Position numbers and translations under genes: made by a program. Positions 1 to 8,517 of a DNA stretch of 64,000 bases are shown here, piece after piece (the first letter of the stretch is position 1; every line of letters begins with the position of its first letter). This DNA is from Aestuariibius sp. HNIBRBA575. GTDB lineage: Bacteria; Pseudomonadota; Alphaproteobacteria; Rhodobacterales; Rhodobacteraceae. The notes under the pieces were generated by a model. The model worked only from the letters and a program-made list of their open reading frames with translations, searched no databases and was not told the origin of the DNA. Location: NCBI RefSeq assembly GCF_040932005.1, contig NZ_CP162414.1, positions 2,197,501 through 2,261,500 of the forward strand, in the 5' to 3' direction.

Positions 1-617
1 ATGGCTTCGATGGCGCGCAAACTGACGATCACGGTGCGATCCACTGGTGTGCCGGTTTTTTCCAGAATGCCAGAGACGCGAAATGGCTGATCTTTGTGCT
101 GCGTAAACGAGGCCAGCCCATGTGCCACAACAATGGGATCACCGACATTATAGCCCAGCGCAGTGGCGACATCTGCCCCGATCACCGTGTCAAACAGGTC
201 CGACATGACCGCGCCATCAGCCACGACCAAAGATTGGCCTGAACGGTATTTATACCGGTCAAAAAACGCTGTTGTTGTCCCCATGACGCGAAATTTCCGG
301 TGGCTGTCGCCTAACGAAATCGGAACGATCCAATCAACATCGGGGCGCGCTGCGATGTCTTGATAGCTTTGCCAGGTCATGTTGTTGGTCGCATTGCCAA
401 TCCGAAAAACCGAATAAAGCAGCAATTGAACCGACCCGGACCGCGCCCCAACGATCAAATCGGTCCCCGAAATTGTATCTGCGAAGCTGGCTTTGGCGCC
501 GGTGCGGATTTTTTCCACTCCTAAAAACAATGCAACAGACAGGGCGATGGCCAAAATGGTCATGAACACCGTCAATGCGCGCGCACTCAGCGATCCCCAA
601 GCAAGTCTAAGTATCAT
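1..617 (-). CDS. ABC transporter permease, FtsX/MacB-like (3' end outside window)
   Basis: Inner-membrane permease subunit, read on the minus strand from an ATG at 617 and still open at the window edge (about 205 residues visible). The N-terminus has one hydrophobic helix (residues about 13-34) followed by a long polar region typical of the MacB-type periplasmic core domain; the C-terminal FtsX helices lie outside the window. The ATG overlaps the end of the upstream ATPase gene by 11 bases, so the two are translationally coupled and should form one transporter. Being downstream of zur and a ZrgA-like zinc protein, it resembles the membrane part of the Vibrio zrg zinc uptake locus. That role is an inference from context; the fold is a confident family call. 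Confidence 0.82.
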   Translation of the reverse strand, partial: MILRLAWGSLSARALTVFMTILAIALSVALFLGVEKIRTGAKASFADTISGTDLIVGARSGSVQLLLYSVFRIGNATNNMTWQSYQDIAARPDVDWIVPISLGDSHRKFRVMGTTTAFFDRYKYRSGQSLVVADGAVMSDLFDTVIGADVATALGYNVGDPIVVAHGLASFTQHKDQPFRVSGILEKTGTPVDRTVIVSLRAIEA

Positions 618-1314
618 GCCCGTCTCTTTCTGATGTGGCGATATCGGACATGTGAATGACCCGATCAAACTGATCCGCCAGCCGCGCATCATGGCTGACC
701 ATCAATAACGCAGTGTCATGGGCAGAACTTTGGGCAAACAGCAATTGCAGAAACGTGGCCTGCGTTGCGGCATCCAAGGACGACGTGGGCTCATCCGCGA
801 TAATCAACGGCGGCGTGCCAATCAGGGCGCGCGCGGCGGCCACCCGTTGCTGCTGACCGACGCTGATCGAACCGGCTTTGGCGTGGATCACGTCCTGCGG
901 CAATCCCAATGCCTGACATAGTTGTTTTGCTTTTTCTTGGGGCGGCGAAACCCGTTTGCGGCGCAGCGGCGCAAATTGAAGCGGCAACAGAATATTATCC
1001 AGAACACTGGCGAAAGGCAGCAGGTTAAACTGCTGAAAAATCAGCCCGATATGTTCGGCGCGAAATTGATCCCGCTTGCCAGAAGACAGGGATGCAATGT
1101 CAGTTCCCGCGACAACAACTTGGCCGGACTGGGCCAAAATGGTCCCACAAATCAGGGATAACAAAGTGGACTTTCCCGACCCACTTTCGCCCAGTAGCAA
1201 AACGGTTTCGGCCGGAGCCAATGTCAATTCCGGGACATGTAGCCCAAAGGAACGCTGCCCCGGCCATCGATAGCGCAGATCGGTGAGCTGAAGGATCGGG
1301 GCAGAGAATGTCAT
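607..1314 (-). CDS. ABC transporter ATP-binding protein, LolD/MacB type
   Basis: ATPase subunit of 235 residues, the usual size for stand-alone LolD/FtsE-like subunits. Visible motifs in order are Walker A GESGSGKS, a Q-loop in IFQQFNLLPF, the signature SVGQQQRVAAARAL, Walker B LIIADEPTSSLD and an H-loop in MVSHD. The signature begins with SVGQQ where LSGGQ is usual, a modest variation. It lies 14 bases after the ZrgA-like gene and overlaps the permease, so all four genes from zur onward look like one operon. The substrate cannot be read from the ATPase; zinc-related transport or periplasmic handling is inferred from the neighbours. Confidence 0.9.
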   Translation of the reverse strand: MTFSAPILQLTDLRYRWPGQRSFGLHVPELTLAPAETVLLLGESGSGKSTLLSLICGTILAQSGQVVVAGTDIASLSSGKRDQFRAEHIGLIFQQFNLLPFASVLDNILLPLQFAPLRRKRVSPPQEKAKQLCQALGLPQDVIHAKAGSISVGQQQRVAAARALIGTPPLIIADEPTSSLDAATQATFLQLLFAQSSAHDTALLMVSHDARLADQFDRVIHMSDIATSERDGHDT

Positions 1315-1328
1315 ATGTGTTTCGCCAC

Positions 1329-1982
1329 TTAAAACAGAGAGCTTACATCCAGAGTTGGCGCGTCTCGCATCACCTCAAAGGATGTGGCACCTTTATCCGA
1401 AAGGATCTGAATTTCCAGCTCTTTTGAGTTTGGAAAGGCTTCGAAGTAAGGGAAAGTGAGCTCAGAAATCTGGGCAACATCCGCACATTCCAGCACATAT
1501 TCTGCGTGGAACTCTGTATGACCGGTTTCTTCGCTGTGCTCTTTGTGGTCGTCGTGATCGTCATGTTCAGCGTGTTCGTCATGATCATCATGGTCGTCAT
1601 GATCTTCATGATCATCGTGGTCGTCATGATCCGCGTGTTCGTCATGGTCATCGTGATCGTCATGACCATCGCCAACGAGCCCCGCATCGATATGATCAGC
1701 GGCGCAACCAGCGGCGTCGGGCACTCCAATCAAAGCCAGTGGGTCAGACAAGGCCGAAATAGCGGTCTCAATCTTATGGTGATCTTCGTCACTTTGCGCG
1801 GCATATTCAAAGCCAACAATATCTGCCCCGGGCGCGTGCAATTCCATCGCAATTTGCGTGCCTTCGACCGCGATCAACAGTTGGCCCACGCCATGCTCAT
1901 GCGCATCCAGCTGGCGGGTTTCTTCGGCCCAGATCGGTGTGGCGCAGGAGACAGATAACGCAAGAAAAGGAAGTCGTTTCAC
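1329..1982 (-). CDS. ZrgA-like periplasmic zinc-binding protein (DUF2796)
   Basis: Secreted protein of 217 residues with an N-terminal signal peptide (KRLPFLALSVSCATPIWA, cut near WAEE). The middle, residues about 107-153, is an uninterrupted run of Asp, His and Glu in which D-H-D and D-E-H units recur, an obvious low-complexity metal-binding stretch. The flanks fit the DUF2796 family, whose member ZrgA serves zinc uptake in Vibrio cholerae. The start is a GTG at 1982, preceded by an AGGAC ribosome site. It sits 26 bases after zur and directly before the ABC genes. Role as periplasmic zinc collector or buffer under Zur control is inferred from family and context. Confidence 0.85.
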   Translation of the reverse strand: MKRLPFLALSVSCATPIWAEETRQLDAHEHGVGQLLIAVEGTQIAMELHAPGADIVGFEYAAQSDEDHHKIETAISALSDPLALIGVPDAAGCAADHIDAGLVGDGHDDHDDHDEHADHDDHDDHEDHDDHDDHDEHAEHDDHDDHKEHSEETGHTEFHAEYVLECADVAQISELTFPYFEAFPNSKELEIQILSDKGATSFEVMRDAPTLDVSSLF

Positions 1983-2008
1983 AATAATGTCCTATAGATC
2001 AGAGGGGG

Positions 2009-2398
2009 TTATGAGTGAGAACAGCCATGGCAAAACCCGTGAATTTCCACGATATGCCGTGTGGTCTGAAAATTGGATTTTGCGGATATCGCCGTAAGTT
2101 CGGGCAGCAAGCTTGCGCCGTCATGTTCTTGGGCAGTGCCGCATTTGCTGCAAATTTCGAGAACGGGAACCGATTTATGATGCTGGCAGCGACACGCCAC
2201 AAATGCACTGATCGATTCAAGTTTATGCGCGCGGCCCTGTTCGGTCAGGGCGCTAAGGGCGCGGTAAATGGTCGGAGCGGCCAAATCAGGTTCACCGGAT
2301 TTCAACTCTGACAAAATGGCATAAGCCGTCATGGGCTTTTCTTGCCCTTTGAGGACGTTCAAAACATCCGATTGTCGTGTTGCAGCTTGTTTTCGCAT
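2009..2398 (-). CDS. zur: Fur-family transcriptional regulator, Zur
   Basis: Zinc-responsive repressor of 129 residues. The ATG at 2398 is chosen over a longer reading frame from 2527 because it is preceded by AGAGGTGAC and gives a normal Fur-family N-terminus (MRKQAATRQSDVLNVL). A winged helix-turn-helix (MTAYAILSEL...APTIYRALSAL) is followed by a dimerisation domain with metal-binding residues: C-x-C-QHH and the pair C-x-x-C (CSKC), plus C-x-x-C near the C-terminus (CHGC). The first gene of the zinc operon, it lies 34 bases after a large palindrome that fits a Zur box, implying autoregulation. Zur rather than Fur or PerR is inferred from the ZrgA neighbour. Confidence 0.88.
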   Translation of the reverse strand: MRKQAATRQSDVLNVLKGQEKPMTAYAILSELKSGEPDLAAPTIYRALSALTEQGRAHKLESISAFVACRCQHHKSVPVLEICSKCGTAQEHDGASLLPELTAISAKSNFQTTRHIVEIHGFCHGCSHS

Positions 2399-2431
2399 GT
2401 CACCTCTGGGTCGGCTGATGCCCGGTTTTCT

Positions 2432-2457
2432 ATTTGTTATTTTATAAAGTAACAAAT
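2432..2457 (-). promoter_or_regulatory. Candidate Zur operator upstream of zur-zrgA-ABC
   Basis: A 26-base inverted repeat centred at 2444.5 with only one mismatched pair; its outer arms are ATTTGTTA and TAACAAAT around an AT-rich core TTTATAAA. Known Zur boxes of alphaproteobacteria contain the same GTTAT...ATAAC type arms. It ends 34 bases before the zur ATG, where it would cover the promoter. The palindrome is seen directly; binding by Zur is an inference. Confidence 0.7.
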
Positions 2458-2572
2458 GGCCATGCAATAATTCCCCTGCCCGACAAAGCACGCAAAACAT
2501 CGCCGATCGCCCGCGACACCACGCCAAACCTGTGGGACGGGTTCAATTTTGGGGATGTCGTTTTGAGATCTG

Positions 2573-2662
2573 TGGCGGAGAGACAGGGATTCGAACCCTG
2601 GGACCGCTCTCACGGTCAACGGTTTTCAAGACCGCCGCATTCGACCACTCTGCCACCTCTCC
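2573..2662 (-). tRNA. tRNA-Ser (anticodon UGA)
   Basis: Complete class II tRNA of 90 bases including an encoded CCA. The acceptor GGAGAGG pairs with TCTCTCC, the discriminator base is G as expected for serine, the anticodon loop reads CTTGAAA with TGA in the centre, a long variable arm is present and the T loop is GGTTCGAATC. Confidence 0.97.
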
Positions 2663-2925
2663 GTCCAGGGTTATTTAGGGCCGTCTGCGACCGACGTAAA
2701 GCAGAAATCGGCGCAAAACGCGATCCAATCGCGACAAAGTGGCGTGGAAATCCGCCGATCCGGGCAAGGCCAGACTTTCCTTAACGGATTTGCACGTCTA
2801 TTGTCCCACCTAAGCAGAAGGATTTTCGCGCTCAGGGCTCTGGTTTCAGGGCCATATGATTGAAAAGGCCAGATAAAGGGCCAATCATATTCGGTGAGCG
2901 CCAGCAGACAGGACAGGTCGCGATC

Positions 2926-3867
2926 ATGACGGGCAGAATTATTTCCGCGAATATGCATTCAGGCGCATCAGGGATTTCCACCCCTAAGCCACGCAAACAA
3001 ACTCCCATCACTATTGCCTTATTGACGGGCGCCGTTTTGGCCCTCAGCGCATGTGACGAAAACGGTGAATTCAACTTTGGGGCCTTGGCGCCCAATGGTG
3101 ACGCGGCCACAACCGGCCCCGCCAACAGCACATCAGTGCAATTGGTCGAACGGGATGTTGAAGCACCAGAGGTGTTTCAGGTAACCGAAAACGGTCTGTG
3201 GGACGGGCGTCCTTCCTTGGGTGGCGTCTGGGTCGCACATCCTGATGTGGGCGATCCCGAACGTGTGATCATCCGCAACCGCGCCAATGGCAACTTTGTG
3301 ATTGGGGCTTTGTTCCGCCGCGAACGCGACAATCCCGGTCCACGGCTTCAGGTGTCGTCTGACGCCGCCGAAGCGTTGGGCATGTTGGCCGGCGCACCCG
3401 TCGAATTGAACGTCACAGCATTGCGCCGCGAAGAAGTGGCCGATACCCCGCCTGTTGTGGATTTGGACACCGCGGCGACGTCCGATCTGGCCGCCCCCGC
3501 CGAAATCGAAGCCACATCGCTGGATCCGATTGCCGGGGCCGCCGCAGCGATTGACGCCGCCGAAGCCACCACGGCCTCTGTCACACCTGCACCAGTTCCG
3601 ACGCCCTCAGTTGCGCCGACACCGACATCCAGCCTGACCAAACCGTTCATTCAGATCGGGATTTTCAGCGTCGAAGACAATGCCAACCGCACGTCTGACC
3701 GACTGCGATCCATTGGAATCGTGCCAACCGTCCTGCGCCAAGAAAGCCAGGGCCGTGTGTTCTGGCGTGTCATTGTCGGCCCTGCGTCCAGTTCAACTGA
3801 ACGCGCGGACCTGCTGGAAAAGGTCAAAGGTCTCGGCTTTGAAGACGCGTATTTTGTTACCAACTGA
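2926..3867 (+). CDS. SPOR domain lipoprotein
   Basis: Envelope lipoprotein of about 313 residues. A hydrophobic stretch ends in the lipobox LSAC (Cys near residue 43). A central Ala/Pro/Thr-rich linker (about residues 165-235) leads to a C-terminal SPOR domain (last 75 residues, starting KPFIQIGIFSVEDNANR), which binds denuded septal peptidoglycan. The reading frame is open from 2860; ATG 2926 is preferred because of AGGACAGG upstream, though ATG 2953 is possible. It heads the run into the D,D-carboxypeptidase gene, an arrangement that suggests a role in septal wall remodelling. It resembles RlpA-context proteins, but I see no clear double-psi barrel domain, so I do not name it rlpA. Confidence 0.8.
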   Translation: MTGRIISANMHSGASGISTPKPRKQTPITIALLTGAVLALSACDENGEFNFGALAPNGDAATTGPANSTSVQLVERDVEAPEVFQVTENGLWDGRPSLGGVWVAHPDVGDPERVIIRNRANGNFVIGALFRRERDNPGPRLQVSSDAAEALGMLAGAPVELNVTALRREEVADTPPVVDLDTAATSDLAAPAEIEATSLDPIAGAAAAIDAAEATTASVTPAPVPTPSVAPTPTSSLTKPFIQIGIFSVEDNANRTSDRLRSIGIVPTVLRQESQGRVFWRVIVGPASSSTERADLLEKVKGLGFEDAYFVTN

Positions 3868-3911
3868 CGGGGTTCCCGTCTGAAATACCCCATCTGACGG
3901 GTCCCCCGTCC
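3865..3911 (+). repeat. Tandem twin hairpins in the SPOR-dacC gap
   Basis: Two imperfect 30-base direct repeats, each holding a six-pair stem with a three-base loop: GACGGG/CCCGTC at 3866-3880 and again at 3896-3910. The first overlaps the stop codon of the SPOR gene and the second ends just before the ribosome site of dacC. They may act as a processing or attenuation element, or stabilise one part of the transcript. No T-run follows, so they are not a classical terminator. Confidence 0.6.
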
Positions 3912-3931
3912 CAATCGGAGAAGTGTCCGTA

Positions 3932-5107
3932 ATGCTGCGTCACGTATACATGATGCTGACACTTGCCTTGGCGCTGACCTGCGCCAGCGCTGTCGCATTC
4001 GCCCAAACCTTTGATACCCGTGCCACGGCGGCCTATGTCTATGATCAGACAACGGGCATCGTGTTGTTGGAAAAAAACGCGGATGATCCGCTGCCACCGG
4101 CATCGATGTCCAAATTGATGACGCTTTATATGGCTTTCGAAGCCATCGCTGATGGCCGTTTGCGCATCGATGAACGTCTGCCTGTGTCGCAACATGCGAT
4201 GTCCTATACCGGGTCGACCATGTTTCTGGACACCACCGACCGCGTCGTCGTCGAAGATTTGCTGCGCGGCATTATCGTTCTGTCCGGCAATGATGCCTGT
4301 GCGGTGATCGCCGAAGCGCTGTCATTAAACGGAACCGAGGCCGGATTTGCCCGCATGATGACCGAACGGGCGCGCGAATTGGGTATGACCCATTCGTCAT
4401 TCGCCAATTCCAACGGCTGGCCTGCCGCGGGTCAACGCATGTCCATGCGTGATCTGGGCATTCTGGCGAACCGGATCATTCTGGATTTCCCCACCTACTA
4501 CCCGCTGTTTTCCGAAACCGAATTTGCCTTTGATGGCCGCGCGCCGGGCAATGTGCGCAACCGCAACCCGTTGTTAAACCTCGGAATTGGCGCGGATGGA
4601 TTAAAAACCGGCCACACAAGCGAAGCCGGATATGGCTTGGTTGGGTCCGCCAAACAGGGTGACCGGCGCATCGTGTTTGTCATCACTGGCCTACAATCCG
4701 AAGCGGCCCGCGCAGAAGAGGCAGAGCGTATCGTGAACTGGGCGTTCCGCCAATTTGCCGAACGTGACATTCACCCTGCCGGCACCCAAATCGCCATGGC
4801 GGATGTCTGGGGCGGAGAAGTGCCCAGCGTTGGCATGGTTCTAGCCGACGATCTGTCCATGCTTGTCCCGACCATTCGTCAAAACGACCTGACCGGCGAA
4901 GTTGTTTATACTGGCCCAATTGAGGCACCTATTGCAGCGGGCGATCAACTGGGGGAACTGGTCATTACGCTGGATGGTCTGCCGGAAACACGTGTGCCGC
5001 TGCTGGCCGAAAATGACGTGGCTGCAGGCGGGTTTAGCCAACGATTGCGCATGGCCGCGATGGTTTTGTTGGAAAAGATTCGACCCGCCGAGGCAGAAGA
5101 GGCATAA
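3932..5107 (+). CDS. dacC: D-alanyl-D-alanine carboxypeptidase (PBP5/6 family)
   Basis: Removes the terminal D-Ala of peptidoglycan pentapeptides in the periplasm. All three active-site motifs of peptidase family S11 are present: S58-M-S-K61, S118-G-N120 and K225-T-G227. A signal peptide (LTLALALTCASAVAFA) precedes the mature protein, and a PBP5-type C-terminal domain ends in an amphipathic segment (QRLRMAAMVLLEKIRPAE) suited to membrane anchoring. The ATG at 3932 is chosen because GGAG at 3917-3920 lies 11 bases before it; the in-frame GTG at 3923 is too close to that site. Length 391 residues is normal. It is followed closely by tmk. Confidence 0.93.
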   Translation: MLRHVYMMLTLALALTCASAVAFAQTFDTRATAAYVYDQTTGIVLLEKNADDPLPPASMSKLMTLYMAFEAIADGRLRIDERLPVSQHAMSYTGSTMFLDTTDRVVVEDLLRGIIVLSGNDACAVIAEALSLNGTEAGFARMMTERARELGMTHSSFANSNGWPAAGQRMSMRDLGILANRIILDFPTYYPLFSETEFAFDGRAPGNVRNRNPLLNLGIGADGLKTGHTSEAGYGLVGSAKQGDRRIVFVITGLQSEAARAEEAERIVNWAFRQFAERDIHPAGTQIAMADVWGGEVPSVGMVLADDLSMLVPTIRQNDLTGEVVYTGPIEAPIAAGDQLGELVITLDGLPETRVPLLAENDVAAGGFSQRLRMAAMVLLEKIRPAEAEEA

Positions 5108-5114
5108 GCCCGCC

Positions 5115-5756
5115 ATGGCGAGCTTATTTATCACATTTGAAGGCATTGACGGGTCCGGGAAATCCACGCAAGCGCGGATGTTGGCGGACCGTCTAAAGGC
5201 CGACGGGCAAGACACCCTTTTGACCCGAGAACCCGGCGGATCCCCCGGCGCAGAAGAAATCCGTCAGCTGGTTTTAACCGGTGAACCGGATCGCTGGAGC
5301 GTGGAAACCGAAATGTTGCTGTTCAACGCAGCCCGGCGCGATCACATCGAAAAAACCGTTGATCCGGCATTGGCCGACGGCAAAGTGGTGATCTGTGACC
5401 GTTTTGTGGACAGTTCCCGCATCTATCAAGGCACAACGCGGGGCGATTTGCGCGCCAAAGTGGACGCGCTGCATGATCTGATGATCGGACGTGAACCGGA
5501 CGTGACCTTTATCATCGATATGGACCCGGAACTGGGCCTGAAACGGGGCTTGGCCCGTGTGGGCGCCGAACAACGGTTCGAAGATTTTGGCGTCGATCTA
5601 CAGGAAACCGCCCGACACGGGTTCCTAAACATCGCGCATCAATTCCCCGAACGCTGCATCGTCATCGAAGGCAACCGCACCCCTGACGAAGTCGCCGCAG
5701 AAATCTATGTTCAATACACAGCTCGCATCGCAGAATTGTCGTCGAGGCATGCATGA
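5115..5756 (+). CDS. tmk: Thymidylate kinase
   Basis: Phosphorylates dTMP to dTDP with ATP in the cytosol. The 213-residue protein carries the P-loop GIDGSGKST (residues 9-17), the DRF motif in CDRFVDSSRIYQG and a substrate-binding REPGG segment. The start ATG at 5115 follows the dacC stop by 7 bases; the longer upstream reading frame is only read-through of dacC in another frame. It overlaps holB by four bases (ATGA). The tmk-holB pairing is common in proteobacteria. Confidence 0.96.
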   Translation: MASLFITFEGIDGSGKSTQARMLADRLKADGQDTLLTREPGGSPGAEEIRQLVLTGEPDRWSVETEMLLFNAARRDHIEKTVDPALADGKVVICDRFVDSSRIYQGTTRGDLRAKVDALHDLMIGREPDVTFIIDMDPELGLKRGLARVGAEQRFEDFGVDLQETARHGFLNIAHQFPERCIVIEGNRTPDEVAAEIYVQYTARIAELSSRHA

Positions 5757-6883
5757 GCATCGCGCCTGAGGATCGCCCAGAACCAGATCGCATTGCCGGC
5801 GCCCCCCATCCACGCGAAACCCAAACGCTGATTGGGCAGGATGCGGCACAGGCTGAATTCCTTGAGGCGTATAATTCCGGGCGTTTGCATTCTGGCTGGC
5901 TGATCACCGGGCCGCGCGGCGTGGGCAAGGCCACATTGGCGTGGAAAATCGCCACTTTTTTATTGGCAGAGCCCCCACAGGACGGTGGGCTATTTGGCGC
6001 CCCGCCCCCGCCAACATCACTGAATGTCGATCCCGATCATCCCGACGCGCATCTTGTGCAATCGGGCGCACATCCCCGTCTTTATGTGGTGCGTCGACCG
6101 TTTGACGAAAAATCCGGCAAGCTAAAAACCGAAATCACCGCTGATCCCGTGCGCGCCCTGAAAGGGTTCTTTCACCTCTCTGCCACCGATGGCGGCCGCC
6201 GGGTTGTGATCGTCGATTGCGCCGATGAAATGAACGTCACCGCCGCCAATTCCCTGCTCAAAGAATTGGAAGAGCCCCCCGCCAACACCACCATCCTGCT
6301 GATTTCGCACCAGCCCGCTGGGTTGTTGGCGACGATCAAATCGCGGTGCCGTGAATTACGGCTGGGGATGCTGACACCAGACGACATGCAACAGGCCATG
6401 CAGTCCGCCGGGATTGTTGATGCCGAAGCGCCCGCGCTGGCGGCCCTGTCGGGTGGGTCCGTGGGCGAAGCAATCCTGCTGCACAATATGGATGGGCTGG
6501 CGCTTTATTCTGATCTGATCAAACTGTTTTCCGGCATGCCGCGCATGGATCGCACCATAGCGTTGGCGCTGGCGGAATCCTGCGTTGGGGTGAAAAACGC
6601 CGCGCGATTTGGGCTGATGCTGGATCTGATCGATCTGTTTTTGTCGCGCACGGCCCGCGCTGGGATCATAGGTGAACCCCATCAACAGGCCGCCCCCCAT
6701 GAGGCATTGCTGCTGGTGCGGTTATCGCCTCATGACGTGGCCGCGCGGGCTTGGGCGGCATTGGCACAGGAATTGACCGACAGAAGCCGCCATGGCCGTG
6801 CTGTCAACCTTGACCCTGCCAGCCTGATCCTTGATATGTTCTTTAAGATAGAAGAGACGGCGCAGAAATTCGCCGCATCCTGA
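5753..6883 (+). CDS. holB: DNA polymerase III subunit delta'
   Basis: Clamp-loader subunit of 376 residues, AAA+ fold. Seen: an N-terminal RecA-like module with P-loop-like GPRGVGKATL, the segment VVIVDCADEMN and the sensor-type ELEEPPANTTILLISH, all typical of delta'. The three-part layout (ATPase module, lid, C-terminal collar helices) fits the length. ATGA overlap with tmk upstream and a 9-base gap to tatD downstream place it inside the same operon. Confidence 0.93.
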   Translation: MSIAPEDRPEPDRIAGAPHPRETQTLIGQDAAQAEFLEAYNSGRLHSGWLITGPRGVGKATLAWKIATFLLAEPPQDGGLFGAPPPPTSLNVDPDHPDAHLVQSGAHPRLYVVRRPFDEKSGKLKTEITADPVRALKGFFHLSATDGGRRVVIVDCADEMNVTAANSLLKELEEPPANTTILLISHQPAGLLATIKSRCRELRLGMLTPDDMQQAMQSAGIVDAEAPALAALSGGSVGEAILLHNMDGLALYSDLIKLFSGMPRMDRTIALALAESCVGVKNAARFGLMLDLIDLFLSRTARAGIIGEPHQQAAPHEALLLVRLSPHDVAARAWAALAQELTDRSRHGRAVNLDPASLILDMFFKIEETAQKFAAS

Positions 6884-6892
6884 GGCGGCGCA

Positions 6893-7717
6893 ATGACGAA
6901 TACCCAGATTTCCCCAAACAGCCAATTTCCGATTGTTGACAGTCATTGCCATCTGGATTTCCCGGATTTTGACGGGCAGTTGGACGATGTGATCGCGCGC
7001 GCGGCTGAGGCTGGTGTGACACGTATGGTGTCGATCTGCACACGTCTGCGCAACCTGCCGCAGGTTCAGGCCATTGCTGAAACGCATGATCCGGTTTTCT
7101 TTGCCGCTGGCACCCATCCCATGTCCGTCGCAGAAGAACCCATGACATCGGTTGATGAATTGGTCAGCCTGTCCAAACATCCTAAATTTGTGGGGATCGG
7201 CGAAACCGGGCTGGATTATCACTATACCGCCGAAAGCGCCGAGGCACAGAAAGAAAGCCTGCGTATTCATATAGATGCCGCCCGCGAGGCCAAGCTGCCC
7301 TTGATCATTCACGCCCGCGCAGCAGATGACGACATGGCGCAAATCCTGCGCGAAGGCTATGCCAACGGCGCCTATGATTGTGTGATGCATTGTTTTTCCA
7401 GCTCGGCTGAACTGGGCCGGGCGGCGCTGGATTTAGGGTTCTATTTGTCGATGTCTGGCATCGCTACATTCCCAAAATCGCAGGAATTGCGCGACATTTT
7501 TGCGACCGCCCCTGTGGATCGGATTTTGGTTGAAACCGACAGTCCCTATCTGGCGCCCAAACCCCATCGCGGCAAACGCAACGAACCGGCCTATTCGGCG
7601 CACACTGCACAGGTTGGTGCGGATATATTCAAACTCAGCTACGCGGATTTTGCCGCGCAAACCACCGCCAATTTTGATCGTCTGTTTGCCAAAGCAGCGC
7701 AATGGGTGCCGACCTGA
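6893..7717 (+). CDS. TatD family metal-dependent hydrolase (deoxyribonuclease)
   Basis: TIM-barrel metallo-hydrolase of 274 residues. Metal ligands and family motifs are visible: DSHCHLDF near the N-terminus, GETGLDYHY, an IIHARAAD segment, CVMHCFSSS and the C-terminal VETDSPYLAPKPHRGKRNEP. TatD enzymes act as 3'-5' nucleases; YcfH is the closest usual relative when encoded after holB. The stop codon is fused to the next start as TGATG, so translation is likely coupled. Confidence 0.92.
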   Translation: MTNTQISPNSQFPIVDSHCHLDFPDFDGQLDDVIARAAEAGVTRMVSICTRLRNLPQVQAIAETHDPVFFAAGTHPMSVAEEPMTSVDELVSLSKHPKFVGIGETGLDYHYTAESAEAQKESLRIHIDAAREAKLPLIIHARAADDDMAQILREGYANGAYDCVMHCFSSSAELGRAALDLGFYLSMSGIATFPKSQELRDIFATAPVDRILVETDSPYLAPKPHRGKRNEPAYSAHTAQVGADIFKLSYADFAAQTTANFDRLFAKAAQWVPT

Positions 7718-8514
7718 TGGCACAGATCAGTTTTCGCATATTGGGCTGTGGCTCCTCTGGTGGGGTGCCACGGATTGGCGGTCATTGGGGGGATTGCGAT
7801 CCCACAAATCCCAAAAACCGCCGCAGTCGCTGTTCGCTGTTGATCAGCCGCACGGATGACAATGGCACCACGCGCGTTTTGATCGATACCTCGCCTGATA
7901 TGCGCAACCAGCTGCTGGATGCTGACATCGATCGGCTGGATGGCGTGGTTTACACCCATTCCCACGCAGACCATGTGCATGGGCTGGATGATATCCGGCA
8001 AATTGTTTTTAACATGCGCAACCGCATTCAGGTCTGGGCCGATGGCGATACATCTGAATCCCTGTTGGGGCGGTTTGGCTATGCGTTTTCGCAACCCAAA
8101 GGGTCAACCTACCCCCCGATTTGCGAATTGAACCTGATTGACGGCGATGTGACCATTGATGGCCCCGGTGGCCCGATTACCCTGACGCCGTTTCAGGTCA
8201 ATCACGGTGCCATCGACGCGCTGGGATTTCGCATCGGCGATGTGGCCTATCTGCCGGATGTGGCGGACATTGACGACGAAACCTGGCCCGTTCTGGAAAA
8301 TCTGGACCTGTGGATTGTGGATGCGCTGCGGCGTGATCCGCACCCGACCCATGCCCATTTGGCGAAAACGCTGGGCTGGATCGAAAAAATGGCTCCCAAA
8401 ACGGCAATCCTGACCAATATGCATATCGATCTGGATTACGCCACGATTGAGGCCGAGACACCCGATCATATCAGCGCCGCCTATGATGGGTTAACCCGCA
8501 GTTTTGAGGTCTGA
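7717..8514 (+). CDS. MBL-fold metallo-hydrolase, PhnP-like
   Basis: Metallo-beta-lactamase fold hydrolase of 265 residues. The zinc motif THSHADH (HxHxDH) is present, with further ligands in the QVNHG, PDVAD and NMHID segments. The N-terminus, GCGSSGGVPRIGG followed by a Cys and NRRSRCS, is characteristic of the PhnP-like branch (cyclic phosphodiesterases), but no phn genes are nearby, so the substrate is open. The start at 7717 shares bases with the tatD stop (TGATG). Confidence 0.9.
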   Translation: MAQISFRILGCGSSGGVPRIGGHWGDCDPTNPKNRRSRCSLLISRTDDNGTTRVLIDTSPDMRNQLLDADIDRLDGVVYTHSHADHVHGLDDIRQIVFNMRNRIQVWADGDTSESLLGRFGYAFSQPKGSTYPPICELNLIDGDVTIDGPGGPITLTPFQVNHGAIDALGFRIGDVAYLPDVADIDDETWPVLENLDLWIVDALRRDPHPTHAHLAKTLGWIEKMAPKTAILTNMHIDLDYATIEAETPDHISAAYDGLTRSFEV

Positions 8515-8517
8515 TTC

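Noticed and set aside
1506..1958. Hydrophobic 150-codon frame (Val/Met/Ile-rich) on the plus strand
   Set aside because: It is the antisense of the His/Asp repeat of the ZrgA-like gene; the apparent membrane protein is an artefact of that repeat.
6722..7390. 222-codon open frame on the minus strand
   Set aside because: Antisense to holB and tatD, both with clear catalytic motifs.
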